Of a DNA stretch of 64,000 bases, positions 25,272-34,247 are shown one piece after another. The stretch is from an uncultured Clostridia bacterium (GTDB lineage: Bacteria > Bacillota > Clostridia > Lutisporales > Lutisporaceae). Each line of letters begins with the position of its first letter. Positions within the stretch are counted from its first letter, which is position 1. The translations under genes and the position numbers were made by a program. Location of the stretch: assembly GCA_937930535.1 (NCBI GenBank), contig CALGKJ010000080.1, forward strand, positions 28,403 through 92,402. Direction: 5' to 3'. Under the pieces are notes generated by a model. That model saw only the letters and a program-made list of their open reading frames with translations. It was not told the DNA's origin and did no database searches.

Positions 25272-26876
25272 ATGGATAAATGGTGGAAAAGATCTATTTT
25301 TTACGAAATATACATATCAAGCTTTTGCGATAGTAATAATGACGGCATTGGTGATCTAAGAGGAATAACCTCTAAGCTGGGCTATTTAAAAAGCCTTGGG
25401 ATAGATGGTATTTGGTTAACGCCATATTACAAATCACCAAAGGTCGATAATGGATACGATATTGAGGATTATTATGAAATAAATCCTGACTATGGGACTA
25501 TGGATGATTTTGATGAGCTTTTAAGGGAGGCACATAAGCGTAATATTAAGATTATTGCAGATCTGGTGCTGAATCATACATCAGACAAGCATAAGTGGTT
25601 TGTTGAATCAAAAGCCTCCAAGGATAGTCAAAAGCGGGATTGGTATATTTGGAAGGACAAGCCTAACAACTGGGAGTCCTTTTTTTCAGGCTCAGCTTGG
25701 GAATATGACGAGCCTACAAAACAATATTATTATCATGCCTTTGCAAAAGAGCAAGTGGATTTGAATTGGAGTAATAGTCAGGTAAAAAAGGCTATGCTTG
25801 ATGTTGTCAAGTTTTGGCTTGATAAAGGTATAGATGGTTTTAGATTGGATGTAATAAATTTTTTGAAGGTAAATGATAGCTTTGCAGATAACCCCTCTGA
25901 TGAAAATGGTGAGCAGCAGCATATATATGACAAGGATCAGGCTGGAATAATACAAGTTATCCAGGAGCTGAGAGATGTTGTTGAACAGTATGATGATAGA
26001 TTTTTAGTTGGAGAAGTGGGTTCTGACAATATTGAGACAATAAAAGAATACATTGGAGATACATGCTTAGATGCAGCCTTTAACTTTAATCTGGGCAGTA
26101 TAGAAAAATTCGATGTAAAGAGAATATTTACTGAGCTGAAGCTGATGGAAGAAAAGCTTGATGGGCAATTGCCTACGCTATTTTTCAGCAGCCATGATAT
26201 GCCTAGGTATATTTCCAGATTTGGCGGAGAAACAATGGATGAGGAAAGAGCAAAATGTGTAGCTGTACTAATGCTAACTGCAAGGGGTATTCCCTTCATA
26301 TATTATGGTGACGAAATTGGTATGAGGGATTATGTAGCTGAGTCCATAGCTTGCATGAGAGATATTCAAGGTGTACTGGCATATGAAAAAGCAATTGGCA
26401 ATGGTAAATCATACTCTGAAGCACTTATAATTGCGAACCAGAGGTGCAGAGACAAATCAAGATCTCCAATGCAGTGGGATGCTTCGGAATATGCGGGGTT
26501 CTCTACTGCAAAGCCTTGGATGGAAGTGCATATAAGCAGGTCTGTGATTAATGTTGAAAACCAACTAATAGATGGTAATTCTATATTTAATCATTATAAA
26601 CAGCTAATAAGTATAAGGGAAAAACATAAATCCTTGCTATATGGAGTATATGAAAAGCTGGATATGCAGGAAAATGCAATTTACTTCGTAAGGAAATATG
26701 AGAGTGAAGAAGTTTTGGTAATTATAAATTTTGGTATATCAGAGCTTGAATTTAGTATAGAAAAATATCAAGGCTTTAAATTCGTTTATTCTAATATAAG
26801 AGAAAGCCTTGATTTAAGTAAAAGTACAATTAGAGTAATGTCTAATGAATCAATAATAATGACAAAAGAGGTGTAG
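25272..26876 (+). CDS. GH13 family alpha-glucosidase-like enzyme
   Basis: 534-residue cytoplasmic (no signal peptide) alpha-amylase-family hydrolase. The start WWKRSIFYEIYISSFCDSN and the four GH13 regions are present: DLVLNHTS, GFRLDVINF (nucleophile Asp193), VGEVGS (acid/base Glu248) and SSHDMPR (Asp309). It resembles oligo-1,6-glucosidases and related exo-acting enzymes on short alpha-glucosides or glucosyl disaccharides. The exact linkage is uncertain, and region IV with SHDMPR rather than NHDQPR is a small departure. The ATG at 25272 is 7 nt after AGGGG. It sits in the operon between the permeases and GH130. Confidence 0.88.
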   Translation: MDKWWKRSIFYEIYISSFCDSNNDGIGDLRGITSKLGYLKSLGIDGIWLTPYYKSPKVDNGYDIEDYYEINPDYGTMDDFDELLREAHKRNIKIIADLVLNHTSDKHKWFVESKASKDSQKRDWYIWKDKPNNWESFFSGSAWEYDEPTKQYYYHAFAKEQVDLNWSNSQVKKAMLDVVKFWLDKGIDGFRLDVINFLKVNDSFADNPSDENGEQQHIYDKDQAGIIQVIQELRDVVEQYDDRFLVGEVGSDNIETIKEYIGDTCLDAAFNFNLGSIEKFDVKRIFTELKLMEEKLDGQLPTLFFSSHDMPRYISRFGGETMDEERAKCVAVLMLTARGIPFIYYGDEIGMRDYVAESIACMRDIQGVLAYEKAIGNGKSYSEALIIANQRCRDKSRSPMQWDASEYAGFSTAKPWMEVHISRSVINVENQLIDGNSIFNHYKQLISIREKHKSLLYGVYEKLDMQENAIYFVRKYESEEVLVIINFGISELEFSIEKYQGFKFVYSNIRESLDLSKSTIRVMSNESIIMTKEV

Positions 26877-26880
26877 AGTT

Positions 26881-27960
26881 TTGATAAAAGCCACAAGATA
26901 TGCTCATAATCCGATAATAACACCAGCAGATGTGAAGCCATCCAGAGAGGATTTAAAGGTTGAATGTACAATAAATGCTGGTATAACTAGATATAATAAT
27001 GAAATAATTATGCTGATTCGTGTAGCTGAAAGTGCAATATCAGAAAACAAAAACATTCTAAAGGTGCCATTGATGGAAAAACAAAGTGAAAAATATCAAC
27101 TGGTAATAAAAGAATTTAATAAGCTTGATGACGCTGATAAGTATGACTTCTCGGATTGTAGAGTAATATTTGCTAAGAATTCAGGAGCAACTAAAAAAAT
27201 CAGCTATTTAACATCCTTATCACATTTTAGAATTGCAAGAAGCAAGGATGGGATTAAATTTGACGTAGAGGAGAAGCCTTTTATGTTCCCCGACGGATAT
27301 TATGAAACCTGGGGGATAGAAGATCCACGTATCACTAAATTGGGAGATTATTATTATATCAATTATACAGCAGTTTCTGAATGCGGAGCAGCTACTGCTT
27401 TGGCTAAGACGAAGGATTTTGTTACGTATGAAAGGCTAGGTATTATTTTTGAACCGGAAAATAAGGATGTGTGTATTTTCCCGGAGAAAATAAACGGAGA
27501 GTTTTTTGCATTTCACAGACCAGTGCCTAATCAAATAGGAACACCTGATATATGGAGTGCAAAATCATCTGATTTAATCCATTGGGGACAGTATAAGCAT
27601 TTTGATAAGGTTAGCGAAAGCGGTTGGGAGAATGGCCGCATTGGCGGAGGTGCTGTTCCATTCAAGACTGAAAAGGGATGGATAGAAGTATATCATGCTG
27701 CTGATAAGGACAGCAGGTATTGTTTAGGTGCATTGCTTTTGGACTTAGAGAATCCTAATATTATTTTAGCAAGAACCAAAACGCCAATTTTGGAGCCGGA
27801 AGCACCCTATGAGGTAGAAGGCTTTTTTGGAAATGTAGTATTTACTTGTGGTGCTTTATACGAAGAAGGAATATTAAGGATTTATTATGGGGGAGCAGAT
27901 AAGGTCATGGCACTGGCAGAAATACCTATAGAAGATTTATACAGAGCATTAGGAATTTAA
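26881..27960 (+). CDS. GH130 beta-mannoside phosphorylase
   Basis: 359-residue five-bladed propeller enzyme. The GH130 signature is GIEDPRITK with the catalytic Asp, preceded by FPDGYYETW, with the phosphate-site segments FHRP and GRIGGGAVP and an EVYHAAD strand. The family phosphorolyses beta-linked mannosides (beta-1,4 or beta-1,2) to mannose 1-phosphate. Which linkage applies cannot be told by eye. It starts at a TTG (26881) behind AAAGAGGTG that overlaps the end of the GH13 gene. It is the last gene of the operon, and a MITE separates it from its probable terminator. Confidence 0.9.
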   Translation: MIKATRYAHNPIITPADVKPSREDLKVECTINAGITRYNNEIIMLIRVAESAISENKNILKVPLMEKQSEKYQLVIKEFNKLDDADKYDFSDCRVIFAKNSGATKKISYLTSLSHFRIARSKDGIKFDVEEKPFMFPDGYYETWGIEDPRITKLGDYYYINYTAVSECGAATALAKTKDFVTYERLGIIFEPENKDVCIFPEKINGEFFAFHRPVPNQIGTPDIWSAKSSDLIHWGQYKHFDKVSESGWENGRIGGGAVPFKTEKGWIEVYHAADKDSRYCLGALLLDLENPNIILARTKTPILEPEAPYEVEGFFGNVVFTCGALYEEGILRIYYGGADKVMALAEIPIEDLYRALGI

Positions 27961-28185
27961 TAATATAACGTGAGTTCGATAAAGAAAGCATAAATATTAT
28001 TTCACTCACTGAATGTTTCGAGACAAAGAAATTCTAAACTTGCTGCGGATTGCGTCAAAACTCGCTATGCTCAAACACTTGACGCAATTATTCCTCCGCT
28101 GCGTTAAGAATTTCTAAGTCTCTACACAAGGTTTATTACATAATATCTATACTTTCTTTATTTGTATCGAACTCACGTTAATATA
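27961..28185. mobile_element. Palindromic MITE with 7-bp target duplication
   Basis: A 211-bp element (27968-28178) begins ACGTGAGTTCGATA and ends with its exact inverse. The match continues imperfectly toward the middle (AAGAAAG/CTTTCTT, GAAATTCT/AGAATTTC, GATTGCGTCAA/TTGACGCAATT), so the whole folds into one long hairpin with a loop of about 20 nt. The bases TAATATA flank it as a direct repeat (27961-27967, 28179-28185), the mark of transposition. There is no gene inside. It lies directly after the GH130 stop and before the hairpin at 28183. Confidence 0.85.
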
Positions 28186-28219
28186 GCCCTCGGTGATTAT
28201 CGAGAGGCTATAGGGTTTT
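28183..28219 (+). terminator. Probable terminator of the GH130 operon, displaced by the MITE
   Basis: ATAGCCCTCG pairs imperfectly with CGAGAGGCTAT around a short loop, followed by AGGGTTTTT. Without the MITE it would lie just after the GH130 stop codon. Confidence 0.55.
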
Positions 28220-28313
28220 TGCTTAAAACTTAAATTATACCAAGCTAAAAACCTAGAAGGGAAGCAATAACTAGCTTATGAATAAGTTAAGTTTTATGGT
28301 TGCTTCCCTATAT
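28208..28313. repeat. Dispersed hairpin repeat, copy B
   Basis: Reverse-complement relative of copy A (5529-5656). It shares AAAACCTAGAAGGGAAGCAA, ACTAGC, AGTTTTATGG and TTGCTTCCC, and its outer stem GGGAAGCAA / TTGCTTCCC is perfect. Its ends are CTATAGGG and CCCTATATA. It lies in the leader of the DUF1861 gene, ending 9 nt before the ribosome site, so on that message it would form a stem just ahead of the start. Confidence 0.7.
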
Positions 28314-28335
28314 ATTATTATGGAGGGATTATATT

Positions 28336-29259
28336 ATGTCACCGAAAATGATAGAGGAATTATTATTAGAGTATAGAAGTAAAAGACAGCCATGGAATCC
28401 AGAAAAAATAAAATTTATTTGTGATGGAATAAAAGATGTCTATAATATAACAGCACCTTTTGAGGATAATGGGGAATTGGTTATCGCTGGCAGAGTTGAG
28501 GCACGTGACAGTGAGAACTCTGAGGTGTGCTTCTTTGTAGAAAGCAATGGTATTTGGAACATTAGACCCAGCTCTCCAAGGCTTAAGCTTCAAGACCCAT
28601 TTTTTATAAAGCTTCATGGGGAGCTGGTTTTGGGTGGAGTTGAAATATTTCCTCATCCAGAAGACCATGATATAATATGGTATAGAACGGTTTTCTATAG
28701 AGGAAAATCTATTGATATCTTGACACAATTTGCGGCTGGACCAAATGGTATGAAGGATATACGTCTAGTAGAACTGGCGGATAATAAAATAGGAGTATTT
28801 ACCAGGCCTCAGGGGGAAAAGGGCGGTCGTGGAAAAATAGGCTTTTTTAAGCTTGATAAGCTGGAGGATTTGGATGAGGAAAAAATAAATGCTGCTCCGC
28901 TGCTGGAGGGGCAATTCGTTGACTCAGAATGGGGCGGAGTCAATGAAGCTCATCTGCTATCAAATGGACTTATAGGAGTATTAGGACACATAGCTAAATT
29001 TGACGAGGAAGGCAATCGCCATTATTATTCTATGGAATTTTGTTTTAATTCTGGTACAATGGAAAATACAAATATAAATATTATTGCTGAAAGACGCAAT
29101 ATGCTGGAGGGAGATGCAAAAAGACCTGATTTGGTTGATGTAATGTTCAGCGGTGGATTAATAAGAAGCGGAAATGGAACTGCTGTACTATATGCAGGCA
29201 TAAGTGATGCAGAAGCTCAAAAGGTAATAATTGAAGACCCATTTATAAAATATGAGTAA
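28336..29259 (+). CDS. DUF1861 family beta-propeller protein
   Basis: 307 residues resembling the DUF1861 family, proteins with a five-bladed propeller fold related to glycosidases such as GH43/GH130. Characteristic parts are APFEDNGELVIAGRVEARDSE, FFIKLHGELVLGGVE, AAGPNGMKDIRLVEL and SEWGGVNEAHLL, with several acidic residues at blade starts. No signal peptide. Enzymatic activity is not established here; the company of GH130, ManA and GH36 points to mannoside turnover. The ATG at 28336 follows GGAGGG; an upstream TTG (28300) is rejected because it lies in the repeat. Confidence 0.75.
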   Translation: MSPKMIEELLLEYRSKRQPWNPEKIKFICDGIKDVYNITAPFEDNGELVIAGRVEARDSENSEVCFFVESNGIWNIRPSSPRLKLQDPFFIKLHGELVLGGVEIFPHPEDHDIIWYRTVFYRGKSIDILTQFAAGPNGMKDIRLVELADNKIGVFTRPQGEKGGRGKIGFFKLDKLEDLDEEKINAAPLLEGQFVDSEWGGVNEAHLLSNGLIGVLGHIAKFDEEGNRHYYSMEFCFNSGTMENTNINIIAERRNMLEGDAKRPDLVDVMFSGGLIRSGNGTAVLYAGISDAEAQKVIIEDPFIKYE

Positions 29260-29361
29260 ACAAATGCTTATAAAGAGGAATGAGAGATTTAAACTATTAA
29301 ATATTTGGGAGGGTTGAATAGTGAATCTTTCTATATATAAATTTAATAGCTGGAGGTAATT

Positions 29362-31554
29362 ATGGGTATTATTTTTAATCAACAAAATAAAACTTTTCAC
29401 CTGCAAGCTGGCAATACCAGCTATATATTTCAAATTTACAGAGAGGGATATCTTACACATCTTTATTGGGGGCATAAGATAAGGAGCAATGATTTATCCA
29501 GATTGATACCCTATGGCAGGAAATCCCTTGCGCCTACACCAGATGATTCGGATGAGGGTTTTTCACCAGACACTATTTTACAGGAATATCCAGCCTTTGG
29601 AAACGGTGACTTTAGAACTCCTGCTTATCAGATACAGCTTGAAAATGGTTCTACAATAACAGATTTAAGATACAAAAGTCATAAGATTACAAAAGGAAAA
29701 AAAGCACTTAAGGGGCTTCCAGCTACCTATGTAGAAAGTGATACAGAAGCCGAGACCTTGGAAATTGTACTTTACGATGAGGTTTGCGGATTAGAAGCCC
29801 ATCTGACTTATACTGCATTTGAAAAATATAACGCCATAGCTCGCAGCGTAAGGCTTATAAATAGCGGTAAGCAGCAATTGAAGGTTCTTCGGGCCTTAAG
29901 TGCCAGTGTGGATTTTTTCAGCTCCGACTACGATTTTTTACACCTTCCCGGATCTTGGGCTAGAGAACGTCATATAGAGAGAAAAGCCTTGGCGGTAGGA
30001 ACACAAGCTATAGAAAGCAGAAGGGGTGCAAGCAGTCATCAGCAAAATCCCTTTGCCGCACTTTTAAGCAGGGGTGCTAATGAAAAGGAGGGTGAGGTTT
30101 TTGCATTCAGCCTGGTTTACAGTGGTAACTTTATTGCTCAGGTAGAGGTTGATCAATTTAAAAGTGCCAGATTTTCTATGGGCGTAAATCCCTTTGATTT
30201 TTCATGGATTTTAGAACCCAGCGAAAGCTTTCAAACTCCTGAGCTTATTATGGTTTACTCAAATAATGGTCTGGGAGAAATGTCTAAAACCTTTCACAGG
30301 CTTTATAGAAACAACCTGTGCAGAGGCAGCTATAAGCTGAGAACAAGACCAATTCTCATAAATAACTGGGAAGCTACATATTTTGATTTTACTGCTGAAA
30401 AGCTGGAGAATATAGCAGAAACAGCAGCGGAGCTGGGAATAGAGCTTTTTGTACTGGATGATGGGTGGTTTGGAAAGCGAAATGATGACAACAGCTCTCT
30501 AGGTGATTGGTTTGTAAATGAGGAAAAGCTTCCTATGGGGCTTGAGGATTTGGCAAACAGAATAAATAAACAGGGGCTTGAATTTGGGCTGTGGTTTGAA
30601 CCAGAAATGATATCCGAAAATAGTGACTTGTACAGAGTACACCCGGACTGGTGTATACATGTACCAAATAGAAACAGAACCAAGTCGAGACATCAGCTTA
30701 TACTTGATTTGACAAATGAGGAAGTGCGAAAATACATTGTACAAACTGTTTCCAAAGTTTTACGCAGTGCTCCTATAAAATATGTAAAATGGGATATGAA
30801 CAGACATATGACTGAAGCTGGTTCGGCTTATCTTCCAAAGGAAAGACAAAGAGAAACTGCACATAGATATATTTTAGGCTTATATGAAATAATGGATCAG
30901 ATTACCTCTGCTTTTCCAGAAATATTGTTTGAAAGCTGTTCGGGAGGAGGCGGCAGATTTGATCCGGGAATCTTATACTATATGCCTCAAACATGGACCA
31001 GTGATAATACTGATGCAATCGAAAGGCTGTTTATACAATACGGCACCAGCTTGGTATACGCTCCAATAACTATGGGTGCTCATGTATCTGCTGTTCCAAA
31101 CCATCAGCTTGACAGAATTACTGATCTAAGTATAAGAGGTCATGCAGCCATGTCGGGCAGCTTTGGATATGAGCTGGATTTGACTAAATTTACATCAGAG
31201 GAAAAAGCGGCAGTAAAAAGACAGATAGAGCAGTATAAAGAAATTAGAGAAATAGTACAGTTTGGAGAGCTTTACAGGCTGAAAAGCCCCTTTGAAGGCA
31301 ATGAAGCTGCATGGATGTTTGTTTCTGAGGATAAGAAGGAATCTGTGGTATTTTACTTTAGGATTCTTGCCAAGCCAAATCCTCCATTAATGTCCATACT
31401 TAAATTAAATGGCTTAGATGAGGATAAAAATTATGAAATCGTCGGAACTGATAAAGTCTACGGCGGAGATGAGCTGATGTATGCTGGCATAAATATACCA
31501 GATTTAAAGGGCGATTATGTGAGTGTTTGCTGGAGGCTTAGGGATAGGGAATAA
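29362..31554 (+). CDS. GH36 alpha-galactosidase
   Basis: 730-residue retaining alpha-galactosidase of the long bacterial GH36 type: N-terminal beta-sandwich, (beta/alpha)8 barrel, and small C-terminal domain. The catalytic nucleophile is Asp478 in KWDMNRH, and the acid/base is Asp548 in TSDNTDAIERL. CSGGGGRFDPGILYY and DDGWFGKRNDD complete the active site. No signal peptide, so it works on imported alpha-galactosides such as melibiose, raffinose or galactomannan fragments. The ATG at 29362 follows TGGAGGTAATT. It comes 102 bp after the DUF1861 gene and ends at a bidirectional terminator. Confidence 0.95.
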   Translation: MGIIFNQQNKTFHLQAGNTSYIFQIYREGYLTHLYWGHKIRSNDLSRLIPYGRKSLAPTPDDSDEGFSPDTILQEYPAFGNGDFRTPAYQIQLENGSTITDLRYKSHKITKGKKALKGLPATYVESDTEAETLEIVLYDEVCGLEAHLTYTAFEKYNAIARSVRLINSGKQQLKVLRALSASVDFFSSDYDFLHLPGSWARERHIERKALAVGTQAIESRRGASSHQQNPFAALLSRGANEKEGEVFAFSLVYSGNFIAQVEVDQFKSARFSMGVNPFDFSWILEPSESFQTPELIMVYSNNGLGEMSKTFHRLYRNNLCRGSYKLRTRPILINNWEATYFDFTAEKLENIAETAAELGIELFVLDDGWFGKRNDDNSSLGDWFVNEEKLPMGLEDLANRINKQGLEFGLWFEPEMISENSDLYRVHPDWCIHVPNRNRTKSRHQLILDLTNEEVRKYIVQTVSKVLRSAPIKYVKWDMNRHMTEAGSAYLPKERQRETAHRYILGLYEIMDQITSAFPEILFESCSGGGGRFDPGILYYMPQTWTSDNTDAIERLFIQYGTSLVYAPITMGAHVSAVPNHQLDRITDLSIRGHAAMSGSFGYELDLTKFTSEEKAAVKRQIEQYKEIREIVQFGELYRLKSPFEGNEAAWMFVSEDKKESVVFYFRILAKPNPPLMSILKLNGLDEDKNYEIVGTDKVYGGDELMYAGINIPDLKGDYVSVCWRLRDRE

Positions 31555-31608
31555 AAAGGTATTGTCTCGCATAGGAACATAATTCCACTGCGGGACAGTA
31601 CCTTTTTT
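31553..31608. terminator. Bidirectional terminator between GH36 and LacI genes
   Basis: The outer arms AAAAAGGTA and TACCTTTTTT and the inner GTCTCGCA / TGCGGGAC form a long imperfect stem with A and T runs at both ends. It serves the GH36 gene on + and the regulator on -, whose stop codon it touches. Confidence 0.85.
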
Positions 31609-32617
31609 ATAATCTTTTACAGGAACCTCTCACAATAAATTTAGTGTCCAGTATAGTTCTTACATCAGTAGTTTTTCCTTCTATCAAATCAAAAAGTTTT
31701 TCGGTAACAACTTTACCAAGCTGGAGTATTGGGACATCAATGGTCGTAAGAGGAGGAGTGGTTATTTGAGAAATATCATAATTATTATGACCTATTAAGG
31801 ATATATCCTCAGGTATCTTTAAGCCTAATTCAAGCATTGCCTTATAAGCTCCTACAGCCTTAATGTCATCCGTTGCAAATATAGCAGTTGGAGGGTTAGG
31901 AGTCTTTAAAAGCCTTATTGCAGCTTCGTAGGATTGATTTATGTCATAGCCTCCGTTTGCAACTAAGGAGTAATCTACAGGTATACCAGCTTCCTTATGA
32001 GCCTCTATATATCCATCAAGACGTTCCTTGCTTACAACATAATTTAGTGGAGCATGTATACAAGCTATTCTTTTGTGTCCAAGACTGATAAGATAATTTA
32101 GAGCCTCCTTGCAATCTGCAAGATTATCAGTGTCTACCGAGTATACTCTATTTGCCAGATACTCGTTTAACACCTTTCCCAATACAACGAAGGGGAAGTT
32201 TAGCTCATAAAGCTTTTCTATAAGCAAATCGTTTATTCTTGAGCTTAGCAGGATTAGACCCTGCACAACCTTGCTTTCGATCATGGATAGACATTTTTCC
32301 AGTTCCTTCATTTCATCTGCTGAGTTATTTAATATAATTTCGTAACCCTTTTCATCAGCAACCTCCGCTATTGATTGAAGTATCAGAGGTACAAAGCCTT
32401 GGTTTGAAGAACGTGAGGAAACTACGCCTATTGAGTGAAAAGAGCCGCCTCCAAGACTTTGAGCTATTTTATTGGGCTTAAAGTTTAGTTTTTTAATGGC
32501 ATCAAGCACCTTTTTTTTAGTTTCAGGCTGAACATTTGAGGCATTGTTTATTACTCTGGAAACAGTAGATATAGAAACGTTTGCAAGCTTAGCCACATCT
32601 TTTATATTAGAACTCAT
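31607..32617 (-). CDS. LacI-family regulator of the second sugar operon
   Basis: 336 residues. The helix-turn-helix is IKDVAKLANVSISTVSRVIN, followed by the hinge KPNKIAQSLGGG and a sugar-binding-like domain (IGVVSSRS, GLILLSSR, IACIHAPL, DDIKAVGAY, ISLIGHNNYD). Transcribed away from the ABC operon at 32944, it probably controls that operon and perhaps itself through CG-centred palindromes in the shared region. The start at 32617 lies behind AAAGGAGG on the minus strand. Its leader carries repeat copy C. Confidence 0.93.
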   Translation of the reverse strand: MSSNIKDVAKLANVSISTVSRVINNASNVQPETKKKVLDAIKKLNFKPNKIAQSLGGGSFHSIGVVSSRSSNQGFVPLILQSIAEVADEKGYEIILNNSADEMKELEKCLSMIESKVVQGLILLSSRINDLLIEKLYELNFPFVVLGKVLNEYLANRVYSVDTDNLADCKEALNYLISLGHKRIACIHAPLNYVVSKERLDGYIEAHKEAGIPVDYSLVANGGYDINQSYEAAIRLLKTPNPPTAIFATDDIKAVGAYKAMLELGLKIPEDISLIGHNNYDISQITTPPLTTIDVPILQLGKVVTEKLFDLIEGKTTDVRTILDTKFIVRGSCKRL

Positions 32618-32644
32618 AAGGAGCCTCCTTTAATATTGTTTATA

Positions 32645-32735
32645 ATATAGGGAAGCAACCATAAAACTTATTTATAGGTTAGTTAGTGCTTCCTTTCTAG
32701 GTTTATAACTATTGTATTGATAGTTTAAATTATAG
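32645..32735. repeat. Dispersed hairpin repeat, copy C
   Basis: Same orientation as copy A on the + strand: ATATAGGGAAGCAACCATAA at the left, then TTAGTGCTTCC and TTCTAGGTTTATA. The right part is more diverged. Relative to the LacI gene on the minus strand it has the same orientation as copy B has to the DUF1861 gene. It lies in the gene's leader, with the stem ending 17 bp or so before the ribosome site. Confidence 0.65.
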
Positions 32736-32853
32736 CACGAATACATTAATTTGCAATGTTTTGAAAAAACGCTTTAACCAGTTGATATGATAATATGCAA
32801 AAACTAAAGAAAATGTGAGAATATACTAGAAAATATTAAGAAATGGCAGATAA

Positions 32854-32875
32854 TATAATTGAAAAAAACGTTTCC
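32854..32875 (+). promoter_or_regulatory. -10 element with overlapping LacI-type operator
   Basis: A perfect TATAAT (32854-32859) is followed at once by GAAAAAAACG-TTTCC (32861-32875), whose centre AAACGTTT is a perfect CG-centred palindrome. This is where a LacI repressor would block the start of the binding-protein gene. A second, weaker AAAACGCTTT site lies at 32766-32775. The rest of the 326-bp divergent region holds repeat C and AT-rich sequence. Confidence 0.55.
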
Positions 32876-32943
32876 ATAATATATAATCATTTTAAGATAA
32901 TAATTCATAAATAACAGATTTTTAATACAAAGGGGGAAAAGAA

Positions 32944-34224
32944 ATGAATAAAAAGCTTCTAGTACTAGCTCTCGTAATAGTATTTGCTGTTTGTACAATA
33001 TTAAGCGGATGCAGTGCAAAACCTGTATCTAATGAAGGTACAAAGAATGCAGAGCCACAGGTCTTAAAGATTACATATACAGGTACACCACAGCCCCACG
33101 AGAAGGAGTACATAATAAACACATTTATGAAAAACTTTGAAATCAAGTATAATGCCAAGGTAGAAGTAGACTTTGTAACTCAGGAAGATGGCAAAAAGAA
33201 GATTCAATCTGAGCAGGAAAGCAATAATATCATAACAGACATTATATTTGCAGATACTGCAAATATGGCTCCATATATAAACGGCGGGTGGATGGAAGAT
33301 ATAACTGGTGTTGTTAATAACAGCAAATCCACCTTTACTAATATGTTTGATGCAACTATTATAAAGGATGGAAAAAGATATTTCGTACCAGTCAGCTTTG
33401 ATGTATATATTACCATAGCAAATAAGCAGGCTCTAAAATATCTTCCGGCAGGCTTAACAGAAAACAATGTTGTAAACGGACTTACCTGGGAACAGTATGC
33501 AGCTTGGGCAAATGCTATAGCAGCAGGGGAAGGCGTAGGCAAAACAATGATGCCTGCTAACCTTACAGGTTCCCAGCTATTATATCCTATGGCCGGCTTA
33601 GGCATGGCATACGGTGCGGAATTCCCTGATTTTAAATCAGCGGGCTTTAAAACAGCTATGGGCATCATAGCTGAGATGGCGAAGGGAAATGCATTTTATC
33701 CAGAGCAGGATCAATATACAGCTCCAACAGATCCTCTAAAGAGCGGAGCAGTCTGGCTGACCTTTGCTCACATGGGACCTACTGGCGTGGCATACAATGC
33801 TTCTCCAAATGATTATATTATCGGTGCAGCTCCAAAGGGAGCAGATGGTGCAGGCTCAACAGCCGGTGCGTGGGCTTACGGAGTACATAAGGGTACAAAA
33901 AACAAGGAGCTGGCAGAAAAGTTTATCAGCTATGCTATCGACCCACAAGTTAACTACGAGCTTTGTTCAGAGTTTGGGGGACTTCTAAGTCCAATCAAGG
34001 AAGTAGGAAGCATGCTTGATACAAGTGATGTTATTATGAGAGCAGGCTCTAAGATGCTTGATACTACAAAGGTGTCTGGAGTACCAGCAACTCTTTATAC
34101 AGATTGGAATGCAGTTAAGCTTCTTTATGGTGATTTATTCAATAAGATATTAAAGGATAAAGCTGTTCCAGATGATCAATTTTTCACTGACTTGCAAACA
34201 AAGCTGGAGGCTTTAAAGAAATAG
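32944..34224 (+). CDS. Carbohydrate ABC transporter substrate-binding lipoprotein (second operon)
   Basis: 426 residues with a lipoprotein signal ending ILSGC (Cys near residue 23). The mature protein has the family 1 layout: LKITYTGTPQPHE, NTFMKNFEIKYNAKVEVDF, NIITDIIFADTANMAPYI, and a GSTAGAWAYGVHKGTKN segment close to the end of the cleft. Its sugar is unknown. It differs in its start from the 22038 protein and is not a recent duplicate. The ATG at 32944 follows AAAGGGGG. It heads the operon that includes two permeases, an ATPase and a glycosidase. Confidence 0.93.
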   Translation: MNKKLLVLALVIVFAVCTILSGCSAKPVSNEGTKNAEPQVLKITYTGTPQPHEKEYIINTFMKNFEIKYNAKVEVDFVTQEDGKKKIQSEQESNNIITDIIFADTANMAPYINGGWMEDITGVVNNSKSTFTNMFDATIIKDGKRYFVPVSFDVYITIANKQALKYLPAGLTENNVVNGLTWEQYAAWANAIAAGEGVGKTMMPANLTGSQLLYPMAGLGMAYGAEFPDFKSAGFKTAMGIIAEMAKGNAFYPEQDQYTAPTDPLKSGAVWLTFAHMGPTGVAYNASPNDYIIGAAPKGADGAGSTAGAWAYGVHKGTKNKELAEKFISYAIDPQVNYELCSEFGGLLSPIKEVGSMLDTSDVIMRAGSKMLDTTKVSGVPATLYTDWNAVKLLYGDLFNKILKDKAVPDDQFFTDLQTKLEALKK

Positions 34225-34247
34225 GTTAAATTATAGGAAACTAAATG

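Noticed and set aside
28181..28219. Riboswitch in the DUF1861 leader
   Set aside because: The structure is explained by a terminator hairpin plus repeat copy B; no known riboswitch core was recognised.
32761..32779. CcpA cre site
   Set aside because: The TG-to-CG spacing (8 rather than 6) does not fit the cre consensus; a weak LacI-type half-site is the better reading.
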